Part shown: positions 53,707 to 63,167 of the stretch, piece by piece
Numbering within the stretch: the stretch's first letter is position 1
How the letters are laid out: every line of letters starts with the position of its first letter
NCBI RefSeq assembly: GCF_016907815.1
Contig: NZ_JAFBCQ010000001.1
Location: forward strand, 558,001-622,000
Direction of reading: 5' to 3'
Source of the DNA: Microbacterium aurum
GTDB taxonomy: Bacteria > Actinomycetota > Actinomycetes > Actinomycetales > Microbacteriaceae
DNA: 64,000 nt
The notes under the pieces: generated by a model
What the model saw: the letters and a program-made list of their open reading frames with translations, nothing else
What the model was told of the DNA's origin: nothing
Database searches by the model: none
Program-made: the position numbers and the translations under genes

Positions 53707-55053
53707 ATGAGCACGCAGACCTTCCACCTGCCCGACGTCGGCGAGGGACTGACCGAGGCCGAGATCGTCCAGTGGCGCGTCGCGCCGGGCGATGCCGTCG
53801 CCGTCAACGACGTGCTGGTCGAGATCGAGACCGCCAAGTCGCTCGTCGAGCTGCCGTCGCCGTTCGCCGGCACCGTCGGCGAGCTCCTCGCGCCCGAGGG
53901 CGAGACCGTCACCGTCGGCGCGCCGATCATCACGATCGCCGGTGCCGCCAGTGAGCCGGATGCCGCCGCGGGCCGTTCCGACCACGGAGAGCCGGCCGCG
54001 GCATCCGTCGAGGGGGAGGGGGCCGTGCTCGTCGGGTACGGCACCGGCGCGGGCGCGACGTCGCGGCGGAAGCGCCCCGCGGAGCGCACCGAGACCGTCC
54101 GCGCGTCGGTCGGGGTCGTCGCCAAGCCCCCCGTCCGCAAACTCGCGCGCGACCTGGGCGTGACGCTCGCCGACGTGTCGCCGTCGGGACCGGCCGGGGA
54201 GGTGACCCGCGACGACGTCGTGCGCCACGCCGAGCAGGCCAGCGTCTTCCGCAACATCGCGACGCCTGACGCCCCCGCCGAGCGGGAGCGGACGATCGCG
54301 GTGGCGCCGGCATCCGCCCCCGCTGCGTCGGCTCCGCCGGCGGTCGCCGGACGCGAGGAGGCGATCCCGGTCAAGGGGGTGCGCAAGGCCACGGCATCCG
54401 GCATGGTGCGCTCGGCCTACACCGCGCCGCACGTGTCGGTGTGGACCGACGTCGACGCGACGCGCACGATGGAGCTCGTCAAGCGCCTGAAGGCATCGCC
54501 CGACTTCGCCGACATCAAGGTCTCGCCGCTGCTGATCATGGCGCGCGCCGTCATCTGGGCCGTCCGCCGTACGCCCATGGTCGGCGCGGCGTGGGTCGAC
54601 AAGGAGGACGGCTCGGCCGAGATCCGCGTGCGCAACTACGTCAACCTCGGCATCGCCGCGGCGACGCCGCGCGGGCTGCTCGTCCCGAACATCAAGGACG
54701 CCCAGGACCTGTCGATGCGCGAGCTCGCGCGCGCCCTCGAGAAGCTCACGCTCACGGCGCGCGAAGGCCGCACGACGCCCGCCGACCAGCAGGGCGGCAC
54801 GATCACGATCACAAACATCGGCGTCTTCGGGATGGATGCCGGGACCCCGATCATCAACCCGGGCGAGTCCGGGATCGTCGCGATGGGTACGATCCGGCAG
54901 AAGCCCTGGGTCGTCGACGGCGAGGTGCGCCCGCGCTTCGTCACGACGGTGTCGGGGTCGTTCGACCACCGCGTCATCGACGGCGACGGCATGAGCCGCT
55001 TCATCGCCGACATCGCCTCGATCCTCGAGGAGCCGGCGCTGCTGCTCGACTGA
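53707..55053 (+). CDS. 2-oxoacid dehydrogenase E2 acyltransferase
   Basis: A 448-residue dihydrolipoamide acyltransferase. The single lipoyl domain has Lys44 in [12 protein letters not shown]; an E3-binding domain is around 135-175 ([22 protein letters not shown]); the catalytic domain ends with His421 and Asp425 in [10 protein letters not shown]. Alanine/proline linkers separate them. No E3 gene follows, so a shared lipoamide dehydrogenase elsewhere is needed. Confidence 0.92.
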   Translation: MSTQTFHLPDVGEGLTEAEIVQWRVAPGDAVAVNDVLVEIETAKSLVELPSPFAGTVGELLAPEGETVTVGAPIITIAGAASEPDAAAGRSDHGEPAAASVEGEGAVLVGYGTGAGATSRRKRPAERTETVRASVGVVAKPPVRKLARDLGVTLADVSPSGPAGEVTRDDVVRHAEQASVFRNIATPDAPAERERTIAVAPASAPAASAPPAVAGREEAIPVKGVRKATASGMVRSAYTAPHVSVWTDVDATRTMELVKRLKASPDFADIKVSPLLIMARAVIWAVRRTPMVGAAWVDKEDGSAEIRVRNYVNLGIAAATPRGLLVPNIKDAQDLSMRELARALEKLTLTAREGRTTPADQQGGTITITNIGVFGMDAGTPIINPGESGIVAMGTIRQKPWVVDGEVRPRFVTTVSGSFDHRVIDGDGMSRFIADIASILEEPALLLD

Positions 55054-55088
55054 TATGGGCGGGCGCGACCGGCGGGTACTCTCGGGCC

Positions 55089-55340
55089 ATGACGAGTCGC
55101 CGCGTGAGCGCCCCCGTGATCGCCCCGGGCGAGAAGCCCAAGGGGCCGGCGTCGTACTTCCCGAGCATCGAGAAGACCTACGGCAGGCCGGTGCAGGACT
55201 GGATCGACATCGTGGTCGAGCGCCTCGACGACGGCGCCGCGCACATGGCGGTGGTGGACGCGCTCAAGACCGAGCACGGCCTCGGGCACGGCCACGCCAA
55301 CGCGATCGTCGCGTACGTCCGCGCCCAGCTCGCGGACTGA
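55089..55340 (+). CDS. DUF4287 protein
   Basis: An 83-residue protein with SYFPSIEKTYGRPVQDWIDI and the AALKTEHGLGHGHANAIV-like helix that mark DUF4287, often fused to DUF1801-type domains. Role unknown. TACTCT six bases before ATG 55089 suggests its own leaderless message. Confidence 0.75.
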   Translation: MTSRRVSAPVIAPGEKPKGPASYFPSIEKTYGRPVQDWIDIVVERLDDGAAHMAVVDALKTEHGLGHGHANAIVAYVRAQLAD

Positions 55341-55375
55341 CGCGGCACGCCCGCGCGCCCCGGCGGGCGCGTGCG

Positions 55376-55963
55376 TCAGCCCGCGGTCAGGTGCTCGATG
55401 AGGATCTGCGTGCCGATGCCGATCAGCACGAGCCCGCCGAGGATCTCCGCCGGGCGGCGGAAGCGCGTGCCGATCCGGTAGCCCACGAACACCGCCACGA
55501 ACGACAGGGCGAAGGTCACGAGGCCGATGGCCGCCACGGCGACGCCGACGTTGACGTCGAGGAACGCGAACGAGACGCCCACCGCGAGCGCGTCGATGCT
55601 CGTCGCGACCGCGAGCAGCACGACCTCGCGCACCGTGAACGCCTCGGTGTCGTGTACGTGCTCCGGATGCTGCGCGTCCGCCGGCGCGTCGGGGGTCAGC
55701 GCCTCCCACAGCATCTTGCCGCCGACGAGGGCGAGTAGGCCGAACGAGATCCAGTGGTCGAACGGCGCGATCGCCTCCGCGAACGCCGACCCGAGCAGCC
55801 ATCCGAGGAGCGGCATGATCGCCTGCGCCAGGCCGAACGCCGCGCCGAAGACGAGCGCCGTGCGCAGCACGTGCGCGCGCAGCTGCAGGCCCTTGCCGAG
55901 GGCGACCGCGAACGCGTCGGCGGACAGGCCGAGGGCGAGCAGGACGAGGGTCCAGGGGGTCAT
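55376..55963 (-). CDS. mntP: Manganese efflux pump MntP
   Basis: A 195-residue six-span protein exporting Mn2+. Conserved aspartates appear in LGLSADAFAVALGKGL (span 1) and VATSIDALAVGVSFAFLDV (span 4), the typical internal duplication. A histidine-containing loop AQHPEHVHD separates the halves. GGAG lies before the start. I looked for a yybP-ykoY manganese riboswitch upstream and saw no convincing match. Confidence 0.9.
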   Translation of the reverse strand: MTPWTLVLLALGLSADAFAVALGKGLQLRAHVLRTALVFGAAFGLAQAIMPLLGWLLGSAFAEAIAPFDHWISFGLLALVGGKMLWEALTPDAPADAQHPEHVHDTEAFTVREVVLLAVATSIDALAVGVSFAFLDVNVGVAVAAIGLVTFALSFVAVFVGYRIGTRFRRPAEILGGLVLIGIGTQILIEHLTAG

Positions 55964-56090
55964 CGGCGCTCCGAAACCGTCAGGGGAATCGGCGCCGGCG
56001 CCGGGGGGACTCCTCTACTTTCGCGGCGAGACCACGCTGGATTCAAGCCAAGCGCACGATTGTCAGCATTTCGGGTCTCCGAAGCGGAGT

Positions 56091-56132
56091 GTTGTTCCTG
56101 GACTGAGTTTCGCAGGTCAGTCCAGGAACAAC
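56091..56132. terminator. 16-bp perfect hairpin downstream of the PH-domain gene
   Basis: GTTGTTCCTGGACTGA (56091-56106) and TCAGTCCAGGAACAAC (56117-56132) are exact complements around ten bases. It starts five bases past the stop of the leftward gene at 56137, the position of a terminator, but lacks a T-run. Confidence 0.6.
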
Positions 56133-56136
56133 GTGC

Positions 56137-56508
56137 TCACTGGCTCTGCAGTACGGCCCATCCGATCAGGGCGTCGAGTCGGCGCACATCGACGCCCTTG
56201 GCCAGCTTGACCTTGATGTGGCCGGCCCTCGTCCACAGTTCGAGCTCGGAGTTCCAATCGAGGGTGCCGGCATTCTCGCTTGACCACATGTTGATCGCGG
56301 AGTACGGCAGCGAATATATCTCGACCTTCTTCCCGGTCATCCCCTGTGCGTCGCGCACGATGAGGCGTTTGGTCGTGAAGATTGCTGAATCGCGGAAGGT
56401 GGCGAATGCGGCGACGGCGTTCTCGCCCTGCAGCAGCAGGGTCGAGACATCCGCCGGAATCGGGATCTCACGCTGAAGTGTCCACGTGAGGATGGCGCCA
56501 GTTTCCAT
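56137..56508 (-). CDS. PH-domain-like small protein
   Basis: A 123-residue protein resembling bacterial pleckstrin-homology (bPH) domains, with DSAIFTTKRLIVRDAQGMTGKKVEIYSLPYSAI. It has no membrane span. It is second in a leftward pair with the TM2-Ltp gene, 29 bp after it. Its base composition is visibly less GC-rich than its neighbours. Confidence 0.68.
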   Translation of the reverse strand: METGAILTWTLQREIPIPADVSTLLLQGENAVAAFATFRDSAIFTTKRLIVRDAQGMTGKKVEIYSLPYSAINMWSSENAGTLDWNSELELWTRAGHIKVKLAKGVDVRRLDALIGWAVLQSQ

Positions 56509-56537
56509 GGTTGTTCCTTTCGGTGATTACCGAGGTG

Positions 56538-57491
56538 TCAATAGCCGACGGCGGCGGTGCCGAACTCTGCCTGCTCGGGCGTGAACCCCTCGTAGATCAA
56601 TTGGTCGATAAGTCCTTGGCGTGAGAAGGACGTGTAGTCGAGGTAGGACTGAGCCGACAGCGCCGCCTGCTGGTTCCAGTCAGGAGCAAGGTGATCGACG
56701 GCGAACTCAGCATCAGCGGTTGCGTACCCCTCGTACTCGAGTTGGCCGATCAGCCCGGAGCGCGAGAAGGCTGTGTAGTCGAGGTACTGCGATGCGGACC
56801 GCACGGCGTTCTGCTGCGAGAGAGTGAGCTCGGGCGCTGCGGGCGCAGGCGCGACGGCCTGGACGGGCGGAGCTACGGTGGCCGTGGCTTCAGGGGTCGT
56901 GGCGGGCTCGGTCTCCACAACGGCCGTCTCGTCGTCGGCCGCCTCTTCGACGACGGTCGTCGAAGACGCCGGTGCAGGCAGGCTACTGGGAGACGCCTTC
57001 GGCGAGACCGCTCCGATGATGAGTCCCAGCGCCACCAGCGCGCCTGTCACGATCCACGCGATCTTCTTGTGCTGGTCGTAACCGACCAGCCCGCGACCCC
57101 AGCGGTCCTTCTGCGAACCCGTGAGAGTGAGGATCAGGTCGACCAGCCACCAGATCCCGGCCCCACCCAGGGTGATCAACTTCAGGATGCCGGTGCCGAC
57201 TTTGCCGAGGTAGAAACGGTCGACACCGATCACTCCGAGGAAGTAGGAGAGAAGCCAGGTCGTCAAGAAGCTCTTGCCCTGTCCGGCCGGCGCAGTAGAT
57301 CCGGCGAGGGCCGCAGGCGCGCCCATAAGGGCTGTTGGAGCTCCGGCATACGGCGGCGGGGTCGGCCCGGCGTGTGGCGGGGGCGTCGGCCCGAGGGGAG
57401 GTGGGGTCGGCCCCGCGGGGGGAGGGGTCGGGCCCGCGTAAGGCGGTACGGGACCTTGCGGGTGAGGCGGGGGAACGGGGACGTCGGACAT
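56538..57491 (-). CDS. TM2-domain protein with two C-terminal Ltp repeats
   Basis: A 317-residue membrane protein in three parts. Residues 1-70 are proline-rich repeats of GPTPPP type. About 72-150 is a TM2 domain ([21 protein letters not shown] and [12 protein letters not shown]). After one more span and a Ser/Thr/Ala/Glu linker come two tandem Ltp-type helical repeats ([20 protein letters not shown] and [20 protein letters not shown]). In phage TP-J34, Ltp repeats block DNA entry of competing phages; the role here is unknown. Confidence 0.78.
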   Translation of the reverse strand: MSDVPVPPPHPQGPVPPYAGPTPPPAGPTPPPLGPTPPPHAGPTPPPYAGAPTALMGAPAALAGSTAPAGQGKSFLTTWLLSYFLGVIGVDRFYLGKVGTGILKLITLGGAGIWWLVDLILTLTGSQKDRWGRGLVGYDQHKKIAWIVTGALVALGLIIGAVSPKASPSSLPAPASSTTVVEEAADDETAVVETEPATTPEATATVAPPVQAVAPAPAAPELTLSQQNAVRSASQYLDYTAFSRSGLIGQLEYEGYATADAEFAVDHLAPDWNQQAALSAQSYLDYTSFSRQGLIDQLIYEGFTPEQAEFGTAAVGY

Positions 57492-57518
57492 GTGGACTCC
57501 TGTGGTGCCAAGCGAATT

Positions 57519-57534
57519 ATGAGAAACCTCTCAT
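57519..57534. promoter_or_regulatory. ATGAGA-N4-TCTCAT palindrome, copy 2
   Basis: ATGAGAAACCTCTCAT matches the site at 36851 in 14 of 16 positions. It lies 28 bp before the TM2-Ltp start, a position suiting an operator. Confidence 0.45.
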
Positions 57535-57589
57535 CTTTCTCACGGTACCGCGGTGCGCCGACATCACCCTGCTGAGGTCAAGTGACGTT

Positions 57590-58015
57590 TCAGATCGGCT
57601 CCGGATCGTCCTGCCGCGTCCAGGCGATCCCGATGAGCCGCCGGAGCACCTCCTCATCGATGTCCGCGAGCTTCTTGACGTAGACGCACCCTGTGCCCTC
57701 GGTGTAGCGGCCGAGCTCGGGCAGCAGTTCCGCGCCCTCGGGCACGTCCTTCAGCCCGTACAGCGACAACTGCGCCTTCCGCGGCGAGAAACCCGTCTTC
57801 GGCCAGTCGCCCCGTCGACGCGGGTCGGAGGGGGAGACGTAACGGTAACTGCCGTACCCCACGATCGACGGACCCCACATCACCGGATCGGCACCGGTCG
57901 CCTCGCGAAAGATCTCGGCAAGCCGGATGCCGTCGTCCCGCCGCACCGCGGGTGCCACGGCATCGAGGAACGCGTCCACATCGGCATCCGTCGGCACGGT
58001 CTTCGGCTCGCTCAT
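57590..58015 (-). CDS. DUF1801 domain protein
   Basis: A 141-residue protein with DPVMWGPSIVGYGSYRYVSPSD and the KAQLSLYGLKD strand of DUF1801. The ATG 58015 follows GATAAT by seven bases. It diverges from znuA and its upstream region contains the Zur-like box, so zinc could influence it. Its reaction is not known. Confidence 0.72.
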   Translation of the reverse strand: MSEPKTVPTDADVDAFLDAVAPAVRRDDGIRLAEIFREATGADPVMWGPSIVGYGSYRYVSPSDPRRRGDWPKTGFSPRKAQLSLYGLKDVPEGAELLPELGRYTEGTGCVYVKKLADIDEEVLRRLIGIAWTRQDDPEPI

Positions 58016-58054
58016 GCGCCCCATTATCGTCAGGGCGTCAGACGTCTCGTCGAT

Positions 58055-58071
58055 TTGAGAACGATTATCAA
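58055..58071. promoter_or_regulatory. Zur-like operator upstream of znuA
   Basis: TTGAGAACGATTATCAA pairs at nearly all positions about its centre and matches the TGANAANNNTTNTCA form of actinobacterial and other Zur boxes. It lies 20 bp before the znuA start and within the promoter of the leftward gene. The zur gene itself is at 60855 in the same block. Confidence 0.75.
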
Positions 58072-58090
58072 TAGACGTAAGCTTGTGGTC

Positions 58091-59101
58091 ATGCCTCGCA
58101 AGAACCTCGTCTCCGCCGCGCTCGCCGCGGCATCCGTCCTCGCCCTCGCCGGCTGCGCCGGTGCCACCCCCGGCTCGAGCGGCTCATCCGCCGCGGCGGA
58201 CGGCAAGGTCCAGGTCGTCGCGTCGACCAACGTCTACGGCGACATCGCAACGGCGATCGGCGGTGACCGGGTCGACGTGACGTCGATCATCAGCTCGACG
58301 GCGCAGGACCCGCACTCCTACGAGGCGTCGGCGAAGGACCAGCTCACGATCTCCCGCGCCGGACTCATCATCGAGAACGGCGGCGGCTACGACAGCTTCA
58401 TGGACAGCCTCATCGACGCGACCGGCACCGAGGCCCCCGTCATCACCGCCGTCGAGTTCTCGCACGACTACCCCGGCGCCGAGGCGCACAGCGACGACGA
58501 CCATGACCACGGCGACGAGACCGACGCGGCCACCCCGACGGACGACCACGATCACGAGGGCCACGACCACATCGAGGGCTTCAATGAGCACGTCTGGTAC
58601 GACCCCCACACCATCGCCCACGTCGCCGAGGAGATCGCGCACGAGCTCGGCGAGATCGACGCCGCGGGCGCCGCGACGTACGAGCAGAACTACGCCACCT
58701 TCGCCGCTGGCATCGACGACCTCGAGGCGAGCCTCGCGGACATCGCGGCTGCCCACACCGGACAGAAGGTCTTCGTGACCGAGCCCGTCCCGCTGTACCT
58801 GATCGCCGCGGCGGGGCTCGAGAACGCGACCCCGCCGGCCTTCAGCGAAGCCGTCGAAGAGGGCCAGGACGTGCCCCCCGCGACCCTGCTCGAGGCGCTG
58901 AACATCCTGAAATCGGGCGACGTGAGCACGGTCATCATCAACGCGCAGACCGGCGGTGCCGAGACGACGCAGGTGACGGATGCCGCGAAGGCCGCGGGCA
59001 TCCCGGTGCTCGAGTTCACCGAGCTCGTCCCGGAGGGGGACACCTACCTCACCTGGATGGCGCAGAACATCAGCGATCTCGCCGGTACGCTGACCCGGTG
59101 A
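58091..59101 (+). CDS. znuA: Zinc ABC transporter substrate-binding lipoprotein
   Basis: A 336-residue cluster A-I metal-binding lipoprotein. The lipobox LAGC ends the signal peptide. Metal ligands fit DPHSYE, the NEHVWYDPHT His motif and the C-terminal region. Between them is a His/Asp-rich loop (DDDHDHGDE and DDHDHEGHDH), which is characteristic of zinc rather than manganese systems. It is translationally coupled to znuC (GTGA). Confidence 0.9.
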   Translation: MPRKNLVSAALAAASVLALAGCAGATPGSSGSSAAADGKVQVVASTNVYGDIATAIGGDRVDVTSIISSTAQDPHSYEASAKDQLTISRAGLIIENGGGYDSFMDSLIDATGTEAPVITAVEFSHDYPGAEAHSDDDHDHGDETDAATPTDDHDHEGHDHIEGFNEHVWYDPHTIAHVAEEIAHELGEIDAAGAATYEQNYATFAAGIDDLEASLADIAAAHTGQKVFVTEPVPLYLIAAAGLENATPPAFSEAVEEGQDVPPATLLEALNILKSGDVSTVIINAQTGGAETTQVTDAAKAAGIPVLEFTELVPEGDTYLTWMAQNISDLAGTLTR

Positions 59102-59934
59102 CCGCCGCAACAGCCGACCCGCAGGACGCGCCCGCGCCGCTGACGATCAGCGGCGCGGCGCTGCGCCGCGGCGACCGCGAGCTGTGGGCGGGGCTCGACC
59201 TCGAGGTCGCCCCCGGAGAGCTCATCGCGGTCCTCGGCCCGTCCGGGTCGGGCAAGACGACCCTGCTGCGCGCGATCCTCGGCCTTGAACCGCTGAGCGC
59301 CGGATCGATCACGGCACTCGGCGCACCGGTGCACCATCGCGGCAACCGCCGCATCGGATACCTGCCCCAAGCCCGCCCGCTGCCGCGCGAGACCGCGATG
59401 CGGGGGCGCGACCTCGTCGCGCTCGGCGTCGACGGGCACCGGTTCGGCCTGCCCCTGCCGCGCCGCCGCGACCGGCAGCGCGTCGAGGAGCTCATCGAGG
59501 CCGTCGGCGCCCGCAGCTTCGCCGATCAGCCGGTGGGCGTGCTCTCCGGCGGCGAGCAGCAGCGACTGCGCGTCGGCCAGGCCCTCGCCGACGACCCGCG
59601 TCTGCTGCTGTGCGACGAGCCGCTCACGAGCCTCGACCTCGCCAACCAGCAGGCCGTCGTCCGGCTCATCGACGATCACCGCAAGACCGGCGCCGCGGTG
59701 CTCCTGGTGACCCACGACATCAACCCGGTGCTCGGCAAGGTCGACCGCATCCTGTACATCGCGAACGGACGCTTCACCCTCGGCACGCCCAAGGACGTCC
59801 TCACCTCGCCCGTGCTCACCGACCTCTACGGCGCCCCCGTCTTCGTGCTGCGCGCCGGCGACCGGCTCGTGGTCGTCGGAGCTCCGGATGCCGAGGCCTC
59901 CCACCACCATCACGATCACGAGGCCCACGCGTGA
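59098..59934 (+). CDS. znuC: Zinc ABC transporter ATPase with histidine-rich tail
   Basis: A 278-residue ATPase: Walker A GPSGSGKTT, signature LSGGEQQRL, Walker B LLLCDEPLTSLD. The last 15 residues are SHHHHDHEAHA, a metal-binding tail not normally part of ZnuC ATPases. It overlaps both neighbours by four bases. The tail may sense cytoplasmic zinc or help its release. Confidence 0.88.
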   Translation: MTAATADPQDAPAPLTISGAALRRGDRELWAGLDLEVAPGELIAVLGPSGSGKTTLLRAILGLEPLSAGSITALGAPVHHRGNRRIGYLPQARPLPRETAMRGRDLVALGVDGHRFGLPLPRRRDRQRVEELIEAVGARSFADQPVGVLSGGEQQRLRVGQALADDPRLLLCDEPLTSLDLANQQAVVRLIDDHRKTGAAVLLVTHDINPVLGKVDRILYIANGRFTLGTPKDVLTSPVLTDLYGAPVFVLRAGDRLVVVGAPDAEASHHHHDHEAHA

Positions 59935-60791
59935 ACTGGTCAGACATCGGAGACGCGATGTTCGGCGGACTCGCCGACTACGGCGACATCCTCGCGCTCG
60001 TCTCGAACTCGATCTGGGCCGGCGCCGTGCTGGGACTCGTCGGCGGTCTCATCGGCGTCTTCGTCATGCAGCGTGACATGGCGTTCGCGGTCCACGGCAT
60101 CAGCGAGCTGTCGTTCGCCGGCGCCGCGGCAGCCCTGCTCGTCGGAGCGGACGTCGTCACCGGCTCGATCGTCGGCTCGCTGATCGCCGCCGGCCTCATC
60201 GGCTGGCTCGGCGCCCGCGCGCGCGACCGCAACTCGATCATCGGTGTGCTCATGCCGTTCGGCCTCGGCCTCGGCATCCTGTTCCTCTCCCTCTACGACG
60301 GCCGCAGCGCCAACCGATTCGGCCTGCTCACCGGGCAGATCGTCTCGGTGCAGAATGCGCAGCTAGGTTGGCTGATCGGGATCTCCGCGTTCGTCCTCAT
60401 CGCGCTGCTGCTCATCTGGCGGCCGTTGCGGTTCGACTCGCTCGACCCGCAGTCCGCCGCCGCGCGGGGCGTGCCAACAGTCGCGGTGTCGCTCGGGTTC
60501 ATGCTGCTGCTCGGGCTCGTCGTCGCCGTCGCGGTCCACATCATCGGCGCGCTTCTCGTGATGGCGCTCGTCGTGACCCCCGCCGCCGCCGCGACGCGGG
60601 TCACGTCCGGTCCCGTCGCGGTGCCCGTCCTGTCCGCGGTGTTCGGCATCGTCGCCGCGGTCGGCGGCATTCTCCTCGCCGTCATGGGGACCCTGCCGGT
60701 GAGCCCCTACATCACGACGATCTCGTTCGCGATCTACCTCGTTTGCCGCCTCATCGGCAACCGTCGCGGTGCCGTCACGCGGGCGCGATGA
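59931..60791 (+). CDS. znuB: Zinc ABC transporter permease
   Basis: A 286-residue permease of the ABC-3 (ZnuB/TroC) family with about eight to nine spans. FVMQRDMAFAVHGISELSFAGAAAALL near the start and MALVVTPAAAATRVTSGPV are conserved positions. GTG 59931 overlaps the ATPase stop. Together with znuA and znuC it forms the high-affinity uptake system. Confidence 0.9.
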   Translation: MNWSDIGDAMFGGLADYGDILALVSNSIWAGAVLGLVGGLIGVFVMQRDMAFAVHGISELSFAGAAAALLVGADVVTGSIVGSLIAAGLIGWLGARARDRNSIIGVLMPFGLGLGILFLSLYDGRSANRFGLLTGQIVSVQNAQLGWLIGISAFVLIALLLIWRPLRFDSLDPQSAAARGVPTVAVSLGFMLLLGLVVAVAVHIIGALLVMALVVTPAAAATRVTSGPVAVPVLSAVFGIVAAVGGILLAVMGTLPVSPYITTISFAIYLVCRLIGNRRGAVTRAR

Positions 60792-60854
60792 CCGCGCCGT
60801 CCCGCGGGCGCCGCACCCAGCCGCCTCCAAGAGCCCGCGAGTAGACTCCCCGGC

Positions 60855-61247
60855 ATGGCTCAGCGCAACACCTGGCAACGCGACCGCGTGCGTGAGGCGC
60901 TGACCGACGCACCCGGCTTCGTCAGCGCGCAGACGCTTCACGCGACCCTTCGCGGCGAGAACACCGGCATCGGACTGGCGACCGTCTACCGGGCGCTCGC
61001 CACCCTCGCCGCCAGCGGCGAGGCCGACCAGCTGCAGAGCCCCGACGGCGAGGCCATCTACCGCGCGTGCTCCACCGCCGGACACCACCACCACCTCATC
61101 TGCCGCTCGTGCGGCCTCGCCGTCGAGATCGAGGCGCACGAGGTCGAAGCGTGGGCGCAGCGCACCGCCGCCGCGCACGGCTTCACTCAGGCCGAGCACG
61201 TCGTGGACATCTTCGGACTCTGCGCGAACTGCGCCGCGGCGTCGTGA
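60855..61247 (+). CDS. zur: Fur-family regulator, zinc type
   Basis: A 130-residue Fur-family repressor. The DNA-binding half has SAQTLHATLRGENTGIGLATVYRALATLA. The sensor has HHHHLICRSCG and the structural CxxC pairs CRSC and CANC. It starts leaderlessly (TAGACT seven bases upstream) 63 bp after znuB and overlaps the permease gene. Position beside znuABC and the operator at 58055 support a zinc sensor. Confidence 0.87.
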   Translation: MAQRNTWQRDRVREALTDAPGFVSAQTLHATLRGENTGIGLATVYRALATLAASGEADQLQSPDGEAIYRACSTAGHHHHLICRSCGLAVEIEAHEVEAWAQRTAAAHGFTQAEHVVDIFGLCANCAAAS

Positions 61248-62302
61248 GCCGCATCGACGCGCCGCGCGCCGCGTCGCGGAGGGGGCGTCCGAGCGCTGTG
61301 CCGACGGATGCCGGGCGCTCGGTCGGCCGCACCGCCACCCTCGTGGGGCTCGGCGTCGTCGTCGTCGGGGTCCTCGTCGCGCTGGCGCTGATGAACCCCG
61401 GGCCGTCGCTGCCGACGCGGCTGCAGGACGGCCTGACGCTGTCGATCAGCGTGCTGATCGAATCGCTGCCGTTCGTCGTGCTCGGCGTGCTGCTGTCGAT
61501 CGTCGTGCAGGTGTGGGTGCCCCCGGGCGTGATCGAGCGCTGGATGCCGCGCGCGGCATGGGCACGCCGCGCCGTGCTGTCTCTGCTCGGCATGCTGATC
61601 CCGGTGTGCGAGTGCGGCAACGTCCCGTTCGCCCGCGGCCTCATGATGCGGGGGTTCGGCGTCTCCGAGACGATGACCTTCCTCATCGCCGCACCCATCG
61701 TCAACCCGATCGTCATCATCACGACGCACCAGGCGTTCGGCTTCGACGACGGCATCCTCATCGCGCGGCTCCTCGGCGGCTACGCCGTGGCGAACCTCAT
61801 CGGATGGCTGTACAGCCGGCATCCCGACCCCGACGCCCTCCTCACCGACCGCTTCCGCGACAGCTGCGCGGTCTCGCTGGAGGCCGGGCACGACCGCGCC
61901 GGTCGTGGACAGCGCAGCCTCGCCCAGTTCGTCGTGGAGCTACGGGCGGTCATGCCCGCCCTCGTCATCGGATCGGCGCTCGCCGGCGCCGTGCAGGTGC
62001 TCGTCCCGCGCGACGCGCTGCTGGCGATCGGTTCCAACCCGGCGCTGTCGATCATCGCGATGATCGCGCTCGCCATGATCGTCTCGATCTGCTCGAACGT
62101 CGACGCGTTCTTCGCGCTGTCGTTCGCCTCGACCTTCACGCCCGGATCGATCGTCGCCTTCCTGCTGGTCGGTCCCCTCGTGGACGTCAAGATGCTGGCG
62201 CTGCTGCGCACGACCTTCCGCACCCGCGTGCTCGCGGGCCTCGTCGTGATCGTCGTGCTGTTCGCCATCGCCGTCGGATCGGTGGTGAACCTCCTTGCGT
62301 AG
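61244..62302 (+). CDS. YraQ/DUF318-family permease
   Basis: A 352-residue protein with about eight spans and the defining motif IPVCECGNVPFARGLMMRG, plus FLIAAPIVNPIVIITT and ICSNVDAFFALSFAS. This family is predicted to move metal ions or small solutes and is often next to DUF1980 (TIGR03943) proteins, as here. Co-occurrence with zur and znuABC points to metal handling. The GTG overlaps the zur stop. Confidence 0.82.
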   Translation: MSRIDAPRAASRRGRPSAVPTDAGRSVGRTATLVGLGVVVVGVLVALALMNPGPSLPTRLQDGLTLSISVLIESLPFVVLGVLLSIVVQVWVPPGVIERWMPRAAWARRAVLSLLGMLIPVCECGNVPFARGLMMRGFGVSETMTFLIAAPIVNPIVIITTHQAFGFDDGILIARLLGGYAVANLIGWLYSRHPDPDALLTDRFRDSCAVSLEAGHDRAGRGQRSLAQFVVELRAVMPALVIGSALAGAVQVLVPRDALLAIGSNPALSIIAMIALAMIVSICSNVDAFFALSFASTFTPGSIVAFLLVGPLVDVKMLALLRTTFRTRVLAGLVVIVVLFAIAVGSVVNLLA

Positions 62303-63167
62303 CCTCATCGGGTCGCGCCTGCTGGGCGTGGGACTCGCGGCGGGCCTCGCCGCCGTCACCCTCGCGCTCTGGCTGACCGGGCAGCTCGGCCTCTACATCA
62401 ACCCGGAATCGTCGTGGTTCGCGGTGTCGATGGCGATCGTCGCGCTCGCCGGCGCCGCAGCGAGCTTCGCCCCGCCGCGGGGCGCGGAGAACGACCACGG
62501 GCATGACCACGGGCACGAGCCGGCGGCCGGCGCACCCGGTTCATCCGACGCAAATGGTGGTCACCGCGCCGCGGACGCGCATTCTGCGCCGGATGAGCAG
62601 CGGGGTCAGCTCCGTCGCGCGGATGCCGCGTCGCCCCGATCCCGTCCGCACCACCACCACCACGGGCCCGGCGTGCTGGGAACCGCGGCGACGGTGACCG
62701 GCGGCATCCTCGCCACGGGGATCGTCGCGGTCATCGTGCTGACGCCGCCGGCGACCCTGTCGGCCGAGCTCGCCATGCAACGCGACACCGGCGCACCCCC
62801 CCTGTTCCAGGGCGCCGACACCGTCGCGCTCGCGGCAACCGGCGACACCGCGTCGTTCGGCGTCGGGGAGTGGGCGAGCGTCTTCGCGACGGCGACCAAT
62901 CCCGAGGCGTTCGACGGCGACGAGATCACCCTCACCGGATTCGTCACCCCCGGCGACGAGGGGTTCTCGCTCACGCGCCTGGTCATCACGCACTGCGTCA
63001 TCGACGCTCAGCCCGCGAGCCTGCCGATCGCCGCGGACGGCACCGCGCCCGGCACCGGCACGTGGGTCACCGTCACCGGCACGATCCGCGACGCGGACGG
63101 GCGCTTGCAGGTGCAGGCCTCGGACGTGACGGTCATCGATCAGCCCAAGGACCCGTATGAGTACTGA
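62295..63167 (+). CDS. DUF1980/TIGR03943-like membrane protein, histidine-rich
   Basis: A 290-residue protein starting at TTG 62295 eight bases inside the permease gene. Two spans (residues about 8-30 and 40-60) come first. A cytoplasmic linker with DHGHDHGHE and RPHHHHHGPG follows, then a third span and a C-terminal extracytoplasmic domain with LTGFVTPGDEGFSLTRLVITHCVIDAQP and VTGTIRDADGRL. This tail is the DUF1980 pattern, in which the conserved Cys in HCVIDA may bind metal. It is paired with YraQ-type permeases in many bacteria. Confidence 0.8.
   Translation: MRSLIGSRLLGVGLAAGLAAVTLALWLTGQLGLYINPESSWFAVSMAIVALAGAAASFAPPRGAENDHGHDHGHEPAAGAPGSSDANGGHRAADAHSAPDEQRGQLRRADAASPRSRPHHHHHGPGVLGTAATVTGGILATGIVAVIVLTPPATLSAELAMQRDTGAPPLFQGADTVALAATGDTASFGVGEWASVFATATNPEAFDGDEITLTGFVTPGDEGFSLTRLVITHCVIDAQPASLPIAADGTAPGTGTWVTVTGTIRDADGRLQVQASDVTVIDQPKDPYEY

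Noticed and set aside
55964-56136. Manganese riboswitch upstream of mntP
   Set aside because: The conserved yybP-ykoY core could not be found on the minus strand; only an SD-like GGAG and GC-rich hairpins are present.
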